The notes beneath the pieces are model-generated. The model worked only from the letters and a program-made list of their open reading frames with translations. It made no database searches and was not told where the DNA came from. The position numbers and the translations under genes are program-made. A DNA stretch of 64,000 nucleotides from Aphrophora alni (lineage: Eukaryota; Arthropoda; Insecta; Hemiptera; Aphrophoridae): assembly GCA_963513935.1 (NCBI GenBank), contig OY740770.1, forward strand, positions 92,846,511 to 92,910,510, given 5' to 3'. Shown one piece after another: positions 51,938 through 63,966 of the stretch (within the stretch, counting starts at the first letter, position 1; the number at the start of each line of letters is the position of its first letter).

Positions 51938-52372
51938 AAATTAAATGTTCTCTTTTATTCTACAACCGAATTAGAAGATTACAGTAATAATTAATTATAA
52001 TTTATACAAAAGACATAACGGCTAGATAAAAGGCCTTAATAGTGGCCGAAAAGCATGCCGATTAATTTAGATAGCACATGGCCGAAAATGGACTGACCTC
52101 GTCTCATAGCGGTCTGCCGTTCAACCTTCTTCTTACGGCTCTTGAAACAGACTCTCTCCCGGCTCGCTGGTTCAAGCCCCCCACTCCTCTTCTCTCCCCC
52201 CTTCTACGTGATCTTGCACTGCTCAATAAAATCTCAAGTGCCAATTCATATTTTATTATTTAGAATCCCTTCCCATTACATCATAATTTATTCTTATTAT
52301 AAATAAATAATACTAATAAATTATTATTTTATTTGGTGAGCTCCTTGGCTGGGCCACACAAGGGTATTATAT
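51938..52372. other. Unassigned, less AT-rich block
   Basis: This block lies between the LINE fragment and the mariner remnant. It contains a pyrimidine-rich segment (52090-52230) with GGTTCAAGCCCC, which resembles a tRNA/SINE B box, and AATAAA at 52228. No matching A box was found. It may be an LTR or SINE fragment. Confidence 0.3.
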
Positions 52373-53321
52373 TATATATGAAGGATTATATTTCACTATT
52401 TTTCAATATAATCACCATTTAATTTTAGGCATTTAACAGTGATGAACCGGTTTGGAAATCTCTAGTTCAAAAAATTTTGCCGCCTGTTATAGCATCTTGA
52501 AGTTTTTTGTCATCATAAAAGTGCTGGAACCCAAGCCACTTCTTTATGTGTACGAACAGATGAAAATTACTGGAAGCCAAATACGGGCTATACAAGTAGA
52601 TGATCATCCATATCCTATTGTAATTCATAAAACAAATTTTTGTTTACCGAGTGGTTTGAGAGTGACCTTTGTTGTGCTAAACAGGACACCAGAAGTCAGC
52701 AAACCACTGTGGTTATTATGAATGGCTCTTATATATATTTTTTTAAATTTCACAATAGACATCAGAATTGATGGTCAATCCAAGCTCGATAAACTCCACA
52801 AGCAATACTCGTTTTGCATCCCAAAGACAGTTGCCATAATCTTCCTGGCAGACAAAGATAACAGAACTTTTTTGGTTTGCTTGGTTAAGCAGTATGACTC
52901 CAAACCATGAACTGTTGTTTTGACTTAGGATTTATGTAAGACATCCAAGTCACAATTCTTATGAAAAATTCTTCTTGTTGTATTTTTTTTAAATTACTTA
53001 ACATACAAAACATTGAGAGAAATTGGTTAGTGAATACATCACTGAAGGAGCTGCTACCCCCACTACTACTCATAGTTCACGAAATGGAAGTTATTTTGAG
53101 CGGCCATTGTATTATAAGGAGGAGACATTATAACATCCAATTAGTTGTTGCAAGATTTATTTCTGATGATAACTCATATAGAATTGACAAGTTGCTAAAT
53201 TGATTTAAGGGTGAAAAAGTAAATAAATCTAAGATTAATTTTTAATAATTCAAACACAATAATAATAATTTACAACTATACAGAAACTATGGAAAATCAT
53301 GAAAATGATTCAAAAATTCTG

Positions 53322-53462
53322 TTAGATAGGACTATCTAAAAATCCTTTGGTACCATAATGCCAGGGTTCGGTTCTGTCTGAAACTTTTGGATATCCTGGA
53401 TCTCCAGGTAATACAGCCATACGACTTTTAAGAATATTCCATCCTCCAGTTTTGGTCCAATC
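53322..53462 (-). CDS. Second gene, last coding exon
   Basis: The minus-strand acceptor is TTTATTTCAG at 53472-53463. The exon codes 46 residues, DWTKTGGWNILKSRMAVLPG to GTKGFLDSPI, then TAA (53324-53322). Clean frame, balanced codon use and a good acceptor support a real exon. The KSRxxVLPGD segment following a membrane span resembles the C-terminus of complex I subunit NDUFB6 (B17), but I am not sure of this. Confidence 0.7.
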   Translation of the reverse strand, partial: DWTKTGGWNILKSRMAVLPGDPGYPKVSDRTEPWHYGTKGFLDSPI

Positions 53463-56400
53463 CTGAAATAAAAAGAGAAAAAAGTGTTTAAATTTGTTTT
53501 TCCTTCAAAAATAAAATAAATCTTGTTATATACTGATATAGGCCACATTTTGAGGAAGGAGGAAGATGAAGTTAACAAGGTTGTGAAGTGCCATGAACTC
53601 ACAAGGACATAAGAGTAAGGTGGATGTCATTGTTATTGTTCTGTTTTTCATTTATACAGTGCTTCTGGGTCAATTGAGAAGATGATGGGAAGGCCTATGA
53701 GCTATACCAATACTGAAATCTCATCTGAAAAAGAGGACATGATGCTGGAAACTAAAGATTACTCTCAAGACTCCATCACAACTGAAACAATTGAGAAATT
53801 AAAACAAATAAAAGTGAAGGTAAAATATACCAAAGCAGAAAATAAAATAATAATAATAAAAAGCTTTTGGAAGACTCATACAACAGAACATTGAATGAAA
53901 TCCTAAACTGTTGGGAAGAGGCAAAAATAAAGCTAACGAACTTTCTATGGAGAGTAAAATAGAAGCTAGTGGCTTAAAAAGAACTTGTTCAGATGGCAGT
54001 ACCCCTACAGACAGTGAAAAGGAAAAAACCTAAGATGGCAGAAACAAACAAGCCTCTTACAAATAAATAAAAAGAAACAACATATAAGATGGATATTGTT
54101 CAAGAAAATATCCAGTCGAAAAATTTAATATAGAAAACTATATTAAGGGTACATTTAATTTAAATACAGAGCACACAGAGGGTTCACTAGCTCAGGAGTT
54201 TGAATCTCTAGAACATGGAGAATTTCTTCAATTCAGTAACACCTACCTAGAGGCTGGAGCTTGTATCATGGTTGAAACAATTAAATTATTTGCAGAGCTT
54301 TTTATTGAATGAAGTTGGGGGCATTTTGTAATGTATTGTTTACAAAAACTGATAAAAAAAAATTAAAATAAAAAATTTATAACTCTAAAAGTGAATACTA
54401 ATACCTCTTGGGTCGTGATTTCTTTAGAAAAAGTGTACTAAATAGAGTATTGGATAAAAGAATGGAAGTCATTTTATTCTGAAATGCACATAATTTTATT
54501 AAGTCAAAATATTAGAATATGTAAACACATATAAAATCATATTCCTGTGAATATTTATTTTATATTAATACATCTTATCCATATATTATATTTTATTCAA
54601 AAACCATCTAAAGGAAAATTTAATTTTATTGAATTTAAACTTTAGTTGCAACTTGTTTATCTAAAATGATTTTTAAAATGCTTTCTTTTATAAAAAAAAA
54701 TTAATTTACATTATTTTTTTAATTACTATATAATACTATATTTTATAAAATGAAATAAAATTTAAATAATTAATCTCTTGGAAGCTTTAACATTACTTTA
54801 AAACACAATATATTACGTCTTATATTAGAGGACACAAAACAAATAACAAGTTCAAAATTCAAATATTAAACAAATTTATAAATTATTAAAAAATCATATT
54901 TTTATTATATATAAATTTCAGTTTATACATCCTTTATCAAACACGTGTACTATTTTCGAAATAAATTCTTTATTTGAAAATCACATCCTGGGGTTGCGTG
55001 CGCATGTCTAGTACTCTACACGGGCTTGGTCGGACCAGTGTTTTCTCTTTCTTTGCTGTGTGTCATTTATTTACAAGTTAGACATTACAATTTAATACAA
55101 TTATATTCACAACAATTTAGCACAACAATGCAAAGGAGTAGCATGTTGCTATAATGGATTAGGTTTTCAGAAAGCCACGACCTCTATGATTTAATTACCT
55201 GTGATAAACTAAAAAGATACAACACAAAGGGTCATGGACCATGACTAGTTGGACCCAAGCACAGAGGATAGCTTACTTCTCTTGTTTCACTAGAGTGGTA
55301 TGCTCAAGACAACTACAGAGAGCTGTTCACTGATGTAATCACAAATTGAATGCTGCTCAAGTAGGTCTCATTTTGTAATAATGTAAAAAATTGAAGTTCA
55401 TTGTATGTTTAAAAGACGCGGGTGAGTAATAGCAGATAGGCTGTTTAAAGCACATTTTGTATTTGGTAAATTCATTTATAAGAGAAGAATAGATTTTCAA
55501 AACAACAGCATAAGTAATGATGTTAAATTTTAATATAATTTGTTTAAATAATGTGTTTGTTAAATTTGTGCTGTGTAATTCGAAATAGAAATACCAAGGG
55601 GAGTATGTGAACTATAAAAAACTGTTTTAGCGGGTATGAACAGGCTCGCAAGAGCGGGAGAAACGTGGTAAGATCAGTCTGAGTTTGGGGTCCAAAGAGG
55701 GCAGACCTATGAAAGTTCATATAAAAGACGTTTGTTAAAAATGTGATTGTTTTTATTTTTGAGTATTAAAAAAAAAACTCATGAGAGTAACTATAATAGA
55801 CGATTAATAGTGATCAGTAGTTTTCCATAAATAAACTTTTATCAAAAAAGCAGGAAAACGCGTTAATTTGAGTAAAGTTATGCAATATCAAGCACGTGAT
55901 TTTCGAAATTTAGACAATGAACGATTATATTCATTAGTTAGTAAAAATGAACTTTTGAGATTTCGACCACGACATCTTTAAAGAAAATAGCCACATTTCA
56001 ACAGTGTTCATCTATTGCAATTGTGAGATCAGCTATGATGTTACTCCATGGACAATGAACTTCGACAGTCTTACGAACGAACGTGAATCACAGGTTTTAT
56101 TGTTTCATATAAACTTTTTATGATATGTGATATGTATTTTCTTTGAATTGTTTATGTAATAGATATGAATTTCAATTATTTCATAAAAAAAATTTGTGTG
56201 AGTCCAAATATCATTTAAATGAAGGACCAAATTAATTTTTATTTTATGCATTTCTTGTATCAATTTAAAAAGAATAAGCAAAGTACTTATATCTAAACTC
56301 TTAAATTCAATTAATGGACTAAATACTTGCAAGTTTGATTTCTTAATAAAATAATTTCAAATTAAAATTAAATTTTTTGAAGCTAAAGAGATGATCGGTC

Positions 56401-56659
56401 TTTTTCAGAATTAATAAAACTTATAAAGTAACAAGACTTTAATAAGCATTTATATTTATTATAAATTGTGTATAATCAATGTATGTTAATAATTTGTTTT
56501 TGATTTATGTTAAAACTAGTTGCCAAAATGTTTAATAAATCTTTATGTTAATATTTCAGCTACAAGTGTTTTCATTGCTAAAATCCAAGGTCACTGTGAA
56601 GTACACTTTTAAAAGAACCACACCCTGAGATTATAAATTCATTAAATTAATTTTTCTAT

Positions 56660-56700
56660 GTTAAATGACTAAATGTTTGGCGCCCATAAATTATAAAATA
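56660..56700 (+). mobile_element. LTR/primer-site junction fragment, plus orientation
   Basis: TGGCGCCCATAAATTAT begins at 56678, matching the primer-site-like block of the related fragments at 41343, 58253 and 61894. About 200 bases to its left resemble the LTR ends of those copies (AAGTACACTTTTAAAAGAACC, TATAAATTCATTAAATTAAT). Confidence 0.55.
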
Positions 56701-56810
56701 ACAACAGACAAATTCACTTTTCTTTAAGTAAAAATAAAAAGTAAGAACTCTTCAAGTTAATATAAATAATTTTTCTTTCTTTCTTTTTTTCTTGTTGATT
56801 AAATTCACGA

Positions 56811-57300
56811 TTGTTACAATTTAACTACTGGTTCAGAACTCAGCGATACCGTCACAAAACAGACCAAGGAGTCATTGAATGTCTTAAGAGGTGGTACAAG
56901 AGAAAATTGCTTTCTGAAATCCTGAACAAAATGGAATTGGAGAACAAAAAACTTGTTGATGTTTTGAAAATCATAAACATAAAAGATGTCATTTATATGA
57001 TGGCCAAATCTTTTGAAGAAAATTCAAAATCTACAATTGTAAAATTATGGAGAAAAACTTGGGCTGATATTGAAAAAAGCTGCTGAAACAAACGCAGGTG
57101 ATAAAGCCTTAATACACAACAAAATTCCACAAAAATCTCAACCAGATAACAATGCGACCTTGTTAAATGAGTTCCAAAAACTGCTTAACAACAAGTTTCA
57201 AATGCCACTTTTATCGATGAATAAATAATTCGGGCTGTTAATAATGAAATGGAAGAGGAAAAAGAAGAGAGAACAAAATAAGCCTCGCAGAAGGAAAGAA
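56811..57300 (+). pseudogene. Tigger/Jerky-type (pogo) transposase C-terminal fragment
   Basis: The + strand reads TDQGVIECLKRWYKRKLLSE, then VLKIINIKDVIYMMAKSFEE and TIVKLWRKTWADIEKS. This matches the end of DDE_1 transposases of the Jerky/Tigger group, where DQGVIESLKRxYRR carries the third catalytic Asp. One frameshift at about 57075 leads to NEFQKLLNNKF and an acidic EMEEEKEERTK linker, as in Jerky proteins. The N-terminal domains are missing. Confidence 0.82.
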
Positions 57301-58234
57301 TGTGATATTCATATAAGTTAAATGATTTAGGGCCAAGTTACCAACACGAGCATACCTAATGCAAGTTTTTCCACATATGTACACCTTTGAAGGATGCTGC
57401 TAGGGGTGAGAAACTAACAAAGGGAAGGAAGTGGAAGTTAAAGTTGCCAATTTTTTTTGTAAAAATAAGGAGATCATGATCCGACAAAATGAATAATATA
57501 AATTTTTTAATTAATCTTTAAACAGGGTTATTGCATCAAACGACTTTATAACAATTACAAACTACAGAATTTTTTACTTAATACTATATTTTTTTACATT
57601 TTTGGCAGCACTGAAGTTTATGATCATTATTTACAGATTCCACAAATTCTTGACATGTGTAGCCGAAATTAACAATATTAACTTGTTTGTATTTCAGTTT
57701 TCATAAAATCTACAGTACAAAAGTTCCTATCATCAGACCATTTATTGTTCATTAAAGAAAAAATGTGTTATATGTGACACATGTTTTTTTATCAAACATC
57801 AGTCAAAAGAAGAGGGAAGGAAAAAAATGATGGTAGGCTTACACCATGTAACAATAATTAACATTACACTACCTTTTCATGTAATGTATTGTAATTTACA
57901 TTTTTCATTTAAATGAACTAAAATTGTATGTAATATTATTAGATTGTAATAAAATTATTTCAAATTATTCATGTTGTTACCATAAACAAAACAAAAAATG
58001 TTAAAGGTTATAAACCTTTAACAAATCATTAATCCAAAGACATATCCAAAAGATTCATCTTTTCATTTTAAACTATTACAAAATTGCGGGAAGGATTCAG
58101 TATTTTTGGAAAAAAAAGTTTTTCAATCGCCGTTTGTAATACTTATAAATTTCGACCTTCTACGGTTCATTTATAAATATTATCTTTAAAAAAAATGAAT
58201 TTAATTTTACTATAAGTTTTTATTTAAAGTTTGC

Positions 58235-58900
58235 TCAGCAATTATGGGCGCCAGATGAATTAACATCAATTTAGAAAAGTTAACTATTTTATTGAATTTA
58301 TGAATTTAATCTCAGGGTCGAAGTCCTTTCTCCGTGTACTTTCAGCGATTTCTGGTTAGAATGAAGAACACTTAAACTGAAATTTTAACATAAATTTATT
58401 AAACATGAAACATTTATACATTATCATTTATTATAAAAATTGTATCATGGAAATCAACTATTACTAACATCCTATCTGAATTTTAATTGCCTTTGCCAAG
58501 GTCTAGTTTCATTTAAAAATGTTAAATTTACTTTTAAATTGCAATTATCAATTTTCTTTTATGAATTTGAAAATTTTAAAATGATTTGTTACTTTATTTA
58601 TCTGAATGCATTATAAAAAAAATTAACTATGTCAGTAACCTTCTTGGTATCCTGACTTAAAAGTTTAACTAATTAAAATGATTAAATTTATAGCTAACAC
58701 AACAAAGAACAGCTAACACAACAAAGAACATAATAAATTTTATACAATATACAAATTTAGATATGGCGTGTTATATAACACGTTGTACCAATCTCTTGGA
58801 GAGTCATTGTCCACAATATGCTCTAGTCGAGATGTCCTATGTCGTGCATGGTAGTTTTACCGTAGAGATTACTTTAACCGCACTTCCGATTTCGTAAAAG
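58235..58900 (-). mobile_element. LTR/primer-site fragment, minus orientation
   Basis: TGGCGCCC on the minus strand at 58253-58246 followed by ATAATTGCTGAGC. The LTR-like part to the right shares blocks with the 41343 copy (TTTCTGGTTA, AACATCCTATCTGAATT, GCCTTTG). It faces the opposite way to the fragments at 56678 and 61894. The right border is unclear. It contains a 21-bp direct duplication (AGCTAACACAACAAAGAAC) at 58690-58731. Confidence 0.55.
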
Positions 58901-59589
58901 TTTATATTGCGATTTTTTACCACCATTGTTCGTCTAACGCATGTGAAATACGATAGTCTTTTGTCATTACTTCACACCACGTGCTTAATACCAAAAAATC
59001 TAATTCTTTCCGCTATTTTTAAACTAATACTGTTTCAATACGTAAAAATATTGTTCTTAGTTCTTATTAAAGTGTCTGTCCACTATAAGTCCTTCACAAA
59101 AACTGTTTTTTATACATTTTACATTTTTGTTAAAACACACTTCTTGTACACATTATTATAGGTCTGACCTTGTCAGACTCCGTTCTAAGACTTTTAAAAA
59201 CACATCTTACTCCACTAACTGCTGCCTTAAGACTGAGAAAATCACATGGTGGTTCTTCAATATCCGGTCTCAGGACATCTCCCAAATATCACTGTGTAAG
59301 CGATATATTTCTCGTCCAGTTCCAAAACTCTGATCTAGTCCTTTATTCAACTACCACGCAGTTCATAAAATGTCCGAATCCCTCAATTTCACTACACACA
59401 CAATTTATTAAATTTCTTATAATTAATTTACTTTAAAATCTTTACATCATTATTTATTTGTGTTTGGAAATCTATTTAATTATGAATTTACTCTGTTTAA
59501 CATTGAAAATCATTAGTCACGTTTTTGACTCACGTTACACCCACTACGATTACCCGCTATTTTAAATATTTAATTAGACCAACCTTTTC

Positions 59590-60165
59590 TAGGTGTTACA
59601 CATTTTGGATAGGATTGTCGTACCTTAGTTTCCTTGCCATCAAAATGTTTGTGGTTTAATGATAAAAAAATAAAAATTATCTGTCACAAGCCCTGTTTAC
59701 ATTAAAAAAATTTGAGTTGCCCCCACAGGACCCTCTCCCTGGGGGAGGGATGTTGGTGTTGAAACATTCCAAAAGTAATTACTAATTATCTAAAGACATC
59801 CTCAAAGTTACATATTTCTATTTTAAATTTTTTTTAAATTGCGGGAAGGGTCCAGTATTTTAGGAAAATTGGCCACCATTTTGGATAGGGTTGTCGTCAT
59901 ACCTTAGTTTCCTTGGCATCAAAATGTTTGTGGTTTAAAGAGAATAAAAAATTATTTCACAAGCCTTATGTTTACATTTAAAAAATTTGAGTTGCTCCCA
60001 CATGATCCCCCCCCCCACGTGAGGGAAGGTTGTTCTGTTGAAAGTTTTTTAAAAGTAGTTACTAATTATCCAAAGACATTCTTAAAGTTTCATCGTTCTT
60101 CTTTCCGTTGTCTAAAAGTTACGGAACGGGTTCCATACTTTTGGAACACCTGGTATAATACAACA
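59590..60165. repeat. Tandem repeat, about 276-bp period, two copies
   Basis: CATTTTGGATAGG at 59601 and 59877 starts two copies that share CATACCTTAGTTTCCTTG-type blocks, ATCAAAATGTTTGTGGTTTA, a C/G-rich block and CTAATTATC(T/C)AAAGACAT. Both end in a GGGAAGGGTCCAGTATTTT or ACGGGTTCCATACTTTT block. A related end block (GCGGGAAGGATTCAGTATTT) also lies at 58085. Family unknown. Confidence 0.85.
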
Positions 60166-60187
60166 TATATAATATTGACATACTTAC

Positions 60188-60286
60188 ATTCGTGTTGTAT
60201 TTTAAATAATAAGTGCCAGCATATATTCCAAATATGATCAAACCAATTCTACCAGTTAAATGCCTTATTGGTCCTGTCTTCTCTCC
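60188..60286 (-). CDS. Second gene, internal exon with a membrane span
   Basis: The minus-strand acceptor is TTTCTAG (60293-60287) and the donor AAT|GTAAGT (60187-60182). The 33 codons read GEKTGPIRHLTGR, then the hydrophobic span IGLIIFGIYAGTYYL, then KYNTN, joining in phase 0 to DWTKTGG in the last exon. Together this gives a short, single-pass protein with a basic segment before the span, a layout common for small inner-mitochondrial-membrane subunits. Upstream exon(s) with the start codon were not found and may lie beyond 64000. Confidence 0.7.
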
Positions 60287-60489
60287 CTAGAAACATTAAA
60301 TAAATAAGTTAATAAAATGAAATATTTAAAGTTTATAATTCAATATCACACAATAAAAAATAAAAAATAAATAAAAAAATATAGATATCCTTCTTTTATT
60401 TATCTACAGTAATAGATGAGAATAAATTAAGTTTAATTATTTTCAAGATCACACCTTAATAGTTAACTGTGTAATAATGTGGAATATTT

Positions 60490-61893
60490 GAATATTAAAG
60501 GAAGACATGTGATTGGACCAAGCACATGTAGGTCAAAGATTCTTATTGGTTGTTGGAGCATGGGGCAAGTGTTGTAAATTAAATTAAAAGCTGTAAACTT
60601 AAAAAAAAAAAAGATAATAGGTTTAGAATGAATTTACAATTAATGTTTTGGTATAATATAATATAAATATGTGAATAAGTGTAATTAACAATTTTTTGCT
60701 GTGTTAGTGGATCTTGAATAGACGCTTAATTTTGGAAGCGAGAGAGAATCTTCAGTCTTACTACGGCGTCTGAGCAAGTCAGACGCAAATTTGTATTAAA
60801 AACATTGTAAAATATTTTAGTAACAGTCTCAGGGAAGTGTTTGAGTTGGTAAAATGTGTGTTGAACAGTTGATTATAAACGTTTAAGATGGTGGAAGGTA
60901 TTTTGAAAGGTTATAAAATCTTAATGAACAGTGTAGTGTTGATATGAGACGGATTTTTGACGAGAAATTTGATAGACTGACGAAATTAATAATTTGAACA
61001 TGTGTTTGGTGATAGAACTAAGTCTACAAACATTTTAAATAAATATTCTTGCTTCTAAACATTAATCCTATTGGACAAAGAACTTTTGAAATGAATAAGA
61101 CTGTCGTGTGAGTCAATACAGATTATTTTCTCTACAACAATTTAGGGAAATGTCATGTCCCGTGTTTTAATACCTTTTAGATAAGACAGAACTATTTTAA
61201 AAATAATGAACAGTTTGTTAGATACTTATAAAAGACTTTTAAATCATTGTGTGTCGGAAGTTGGAGACTACATGAGTATTGAGCACTGGAAGAACTGTGG
61301 TTTGAAGACTTTCTCGGAATCACAGGACATCAGGATTCATCGCAACGGATTTTTTTTTGATGGATAGATGTTGTGGTATAGATATCATAAACACTTTATC
61401 ATGTTATAGATGTATATTATGAATAGAGTGTGATTTTGCTAAATGTATACTTGTTTCTTTTTATATTTTTCCTTTTTTGTAAAGGATAAATTTAAAATAA
61501 TTAATTGTTTATATACATAATTAAGTCTCCTTTAGAGACACAGAACATTACCTTTTTTTAATGATTTAAATTTTGTTGTTGCAATAAATAATGCAAAGTA
61601 AGAAATTAATAAAACTTAACTTTTCAATTTAAATTTAGAGAAGTAAATTCAGATAAAAGATTTTTAACCAGTATTTAATAATAGCATACCAATTATCATT
61701 TATGTCTTTGATGTTATTTGTAATTTGATATGTCGGTTTAATAAATATTTATGTACAATTTCAGCAAAACAAGACTTAGAATCTCTTTACAATCACCTAT
61801 TGCAAAGTACCTCTTAAAAAGAACCTTTGACCTCGAGAGACTATAAATTTAATTAAATTTTTAACTTTTCAAAATTGGTAAGCTAACGCTACC
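60490..61893 (+). mobile_element. LTR-like sequence followed by a primer-site block
   Basis: A promoter-like upstream segment (60490-60800, with TATTAAA and less AT-rich blocks) leads to AATAAATATTTATG at 61740 and to TAACGCTACC just before TGGCGCCCATAAGTCGAGC (61894-61912), a primer-binding-site-like block. The last 150 bases are related to the fragments at 41343, 56678 and 58253. The left border is uncertain, and no gag/pol region follows. Confidence 0.55.
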
Positions 61894-62869
61894 TGGCGCC
61901 CATAAGTCGAGCAAATTATTTTCTTCTCTTTTAAAAAATAAATAAATATTAAATACAAAGTCCATATTTTTATATATTTACAATTGTCGCATAAACGTGT
62001 GGCAATTATGTTACAAAAGCAGTTTAACTTAAACCTCCTTTATATTAAATTCTTACAACTGCTACCAGATATTCATGTTGAGAATTGATATGTTTATGTT
62101 TAATAGATTTTCTTAGATACAAATTAATGTGAATTAAATGATTTTGTTTAACAATAGTTTAAACAAGACAAAATACTAATAAACCGATTCTAATAAAATG
62201 TTAAGGTGTCGAGATCATTTTGATGATATAATAGAATGTGAACAAAATATAGCAAATATGACTAAATATAACATGGAGCAATCAATCCCCTGATAAGAGA
62301 GACAGCAAATTTCAGAAAAAATCACATTTTCCATTTCCTAACAAGCTAATTTTCAGAATTTATTAGACTAGAACCTTCCCTTGAATGTACAATTCTTTGT
62401 ATTTAAATAACATTGTAAAAGTGATGATACATTATGATATATTAACAGTTAAAAGTTCAATTAAAAAGTCCAAAATCTGAGAAAATTGGACAATGTTTGG
62501 ACTAATGTTTTTTTGTCGAAGAACTCATAATAAAGAAAGAAAAAATTATACATAATATATTGATGAGGGTTCAAATATAAACAGTAATTTTCATTAACTG
62601 TTCTTATAAAGAGTTTAATGTAATCATGACTCATTAGGCAAACACATGCATGTTTGAACTTGTCATTAGTTGTGCTAATCATCTTTCCATGACTCTTGTC
62701 AGTTATAATCCACATGTATGTCGGAGCAGGTGGTGTACAGTGAATTAACATTAGATTAAAAAGTGTCATTTCATCTCAGATTTATTTATGACTTAAAAAT
62801 CAGTTTTGAAGATGAATGTCTCTTTTAGTAGAGTGACAGTCATTTAAAGAAGGACAGGTAAGAGTTGAC

Positions 62870-63580
62870 TACATGCTGTCAGCCAATAACTTTAACCAGT
62901 GAAGAGAAGCTAATTCAAGACAATCAGAGAATCGCCTTCAGAGAAATTGCTGAGAAACTTGAAATTAGTGTTGGTTGATTAGAAATATAAGTTAAAGATC
63001 ATTTTAAATTTGACAAGGTAAGTGCCAGGTGGGATCTTCGTCTTTAGATGTCAATGGGTGCACTACTTCAGAGTCAAAACAACCAAACAGGCAATGGCTG
63101 ATGACATAAAAGCTCACTTTCGTCACAGAAAGCTAAAACCACATTTTCATCTGGAAAAATCATGACTCCTGTCTTTTGGGATGCACAAGAAATTCTTCGC
63201 CAGAATTTTCTCGCAGAACAGAAAACTAGCCTATCACTGCTAAGTACAATTCTATGATAAAAAAAAAAAATAAAATAAAAAAAAATTCTCAATCTTACAC
63301 TGCTCCTTTGACAATGGAAACTCAAGTGAGATGTCCTATCTTATCCTGCATATATAGACCAGCTTAGCTCCATTAGAGTGTCACCTTTTTGGCCCATTTA
63401 TAGAATTTTTAGGACATAAGACATTCATTTCTAATGAGGGGAGGTCACATTGCTACTAAGCAAGAATAGGTCAACATGTAGTTACAAGATTCTACTTTCC
63501 TGCAATTAAGAAACTGCCTAAGAGCAGGAACAAGTGTATTGCAGTAGCAGGGTACTATATAGGAAAATAGTGGGCAAGCC
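62870..63580 (+). pseudogene. Mariner transposase pseudogene
   Basis: The + strand reads DNQRIAFREIAEKLEISVG, a broken KVSARWDLRL, a jump to QKAKTTFSSGKIMTPVFWDA (family: KKAKTxxSxGKVMxTVFWD), a frame change to LAPLECHLFGPFIEFLGHKT and AIKKLPKSRNKCIAVAGYYI near 63540. Parts between the first and second Asp are deleted. This is a separate copy from the mariner at 51-53 kb and in the other orientation. Confidence 0.8.
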
Positions 63581-63966
63581 AATAAATGATTGTATTCAAT
63601 AAAGCTGTTAAATTCCTTTATATCTGAATGCCCCTCATATTTCATATAATTACACTATCATTGTAATAATGCACATGTTTCAAACAAGAATCTTATTTTG
63701 TTATATATTGAATATTTTTGAACACCAAGGTGCTTTCATTGACATGGTAATAGTTATGTATGAGATGTAGATATGATAAAAGAGTCTTGTTTGAATTTTA
63801 AATGTTTTCGTAATGGTAGTATAATAATAATACAGAAAGAAAACTCTTGCAAAGTATGGTTCTATAAAAATACATAGCATTCACAAAAAATAGTTTTGTA
63901 AAAGCAACATTTTCTAACTATAATAAATTTAAAGATAAAGCAAATAATTTAATAAATCTCTAAGTA

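Larger units (their letters stand above)
51156..53200 (-). pseudogene. Mariner transposase pseudogene, split by other insertions
   Basis: Minus strand pieces in order: KIQQEEFFIRIVTWMSYINP then KSKQQFMVWSHTA (53070-52890; family form RIVTxDExWxHxxxPESKQQSMxW), SARKIMATVFGMQ (about 52830; family form GKVMATVFWD), and WLGFQHFYDDKKLQDAITG (about 52480). TGAGGGCAGTTCAAAAAGTA at 51156-51175 is a typical mariner terminal repeat. The first catalytic Asp-Glu (DE) is replaced by MS, so the gene is dead. A LINE fragment and unassigned sequence (51395-52370) lie inside it. Confidence 0.75.
53463..60187 (-). other. Intron of the second gene, 6.7 kb
   Basis: It contains an open + strand stretch (53660-53820), a Tigger/Jerky fragment, LTR/primer-site fragments and a tandem repeat, described separately. 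The parts 54300-56600 and 57300-58240 show no recognisable gene. Confidence 0.6.

Noticed and set aside
52160..52195. A tRNA gene around GGTTCAAGCCCC.
   Set aside because: No A box, no cloverleaf arms and no acceptor stem pairing found.
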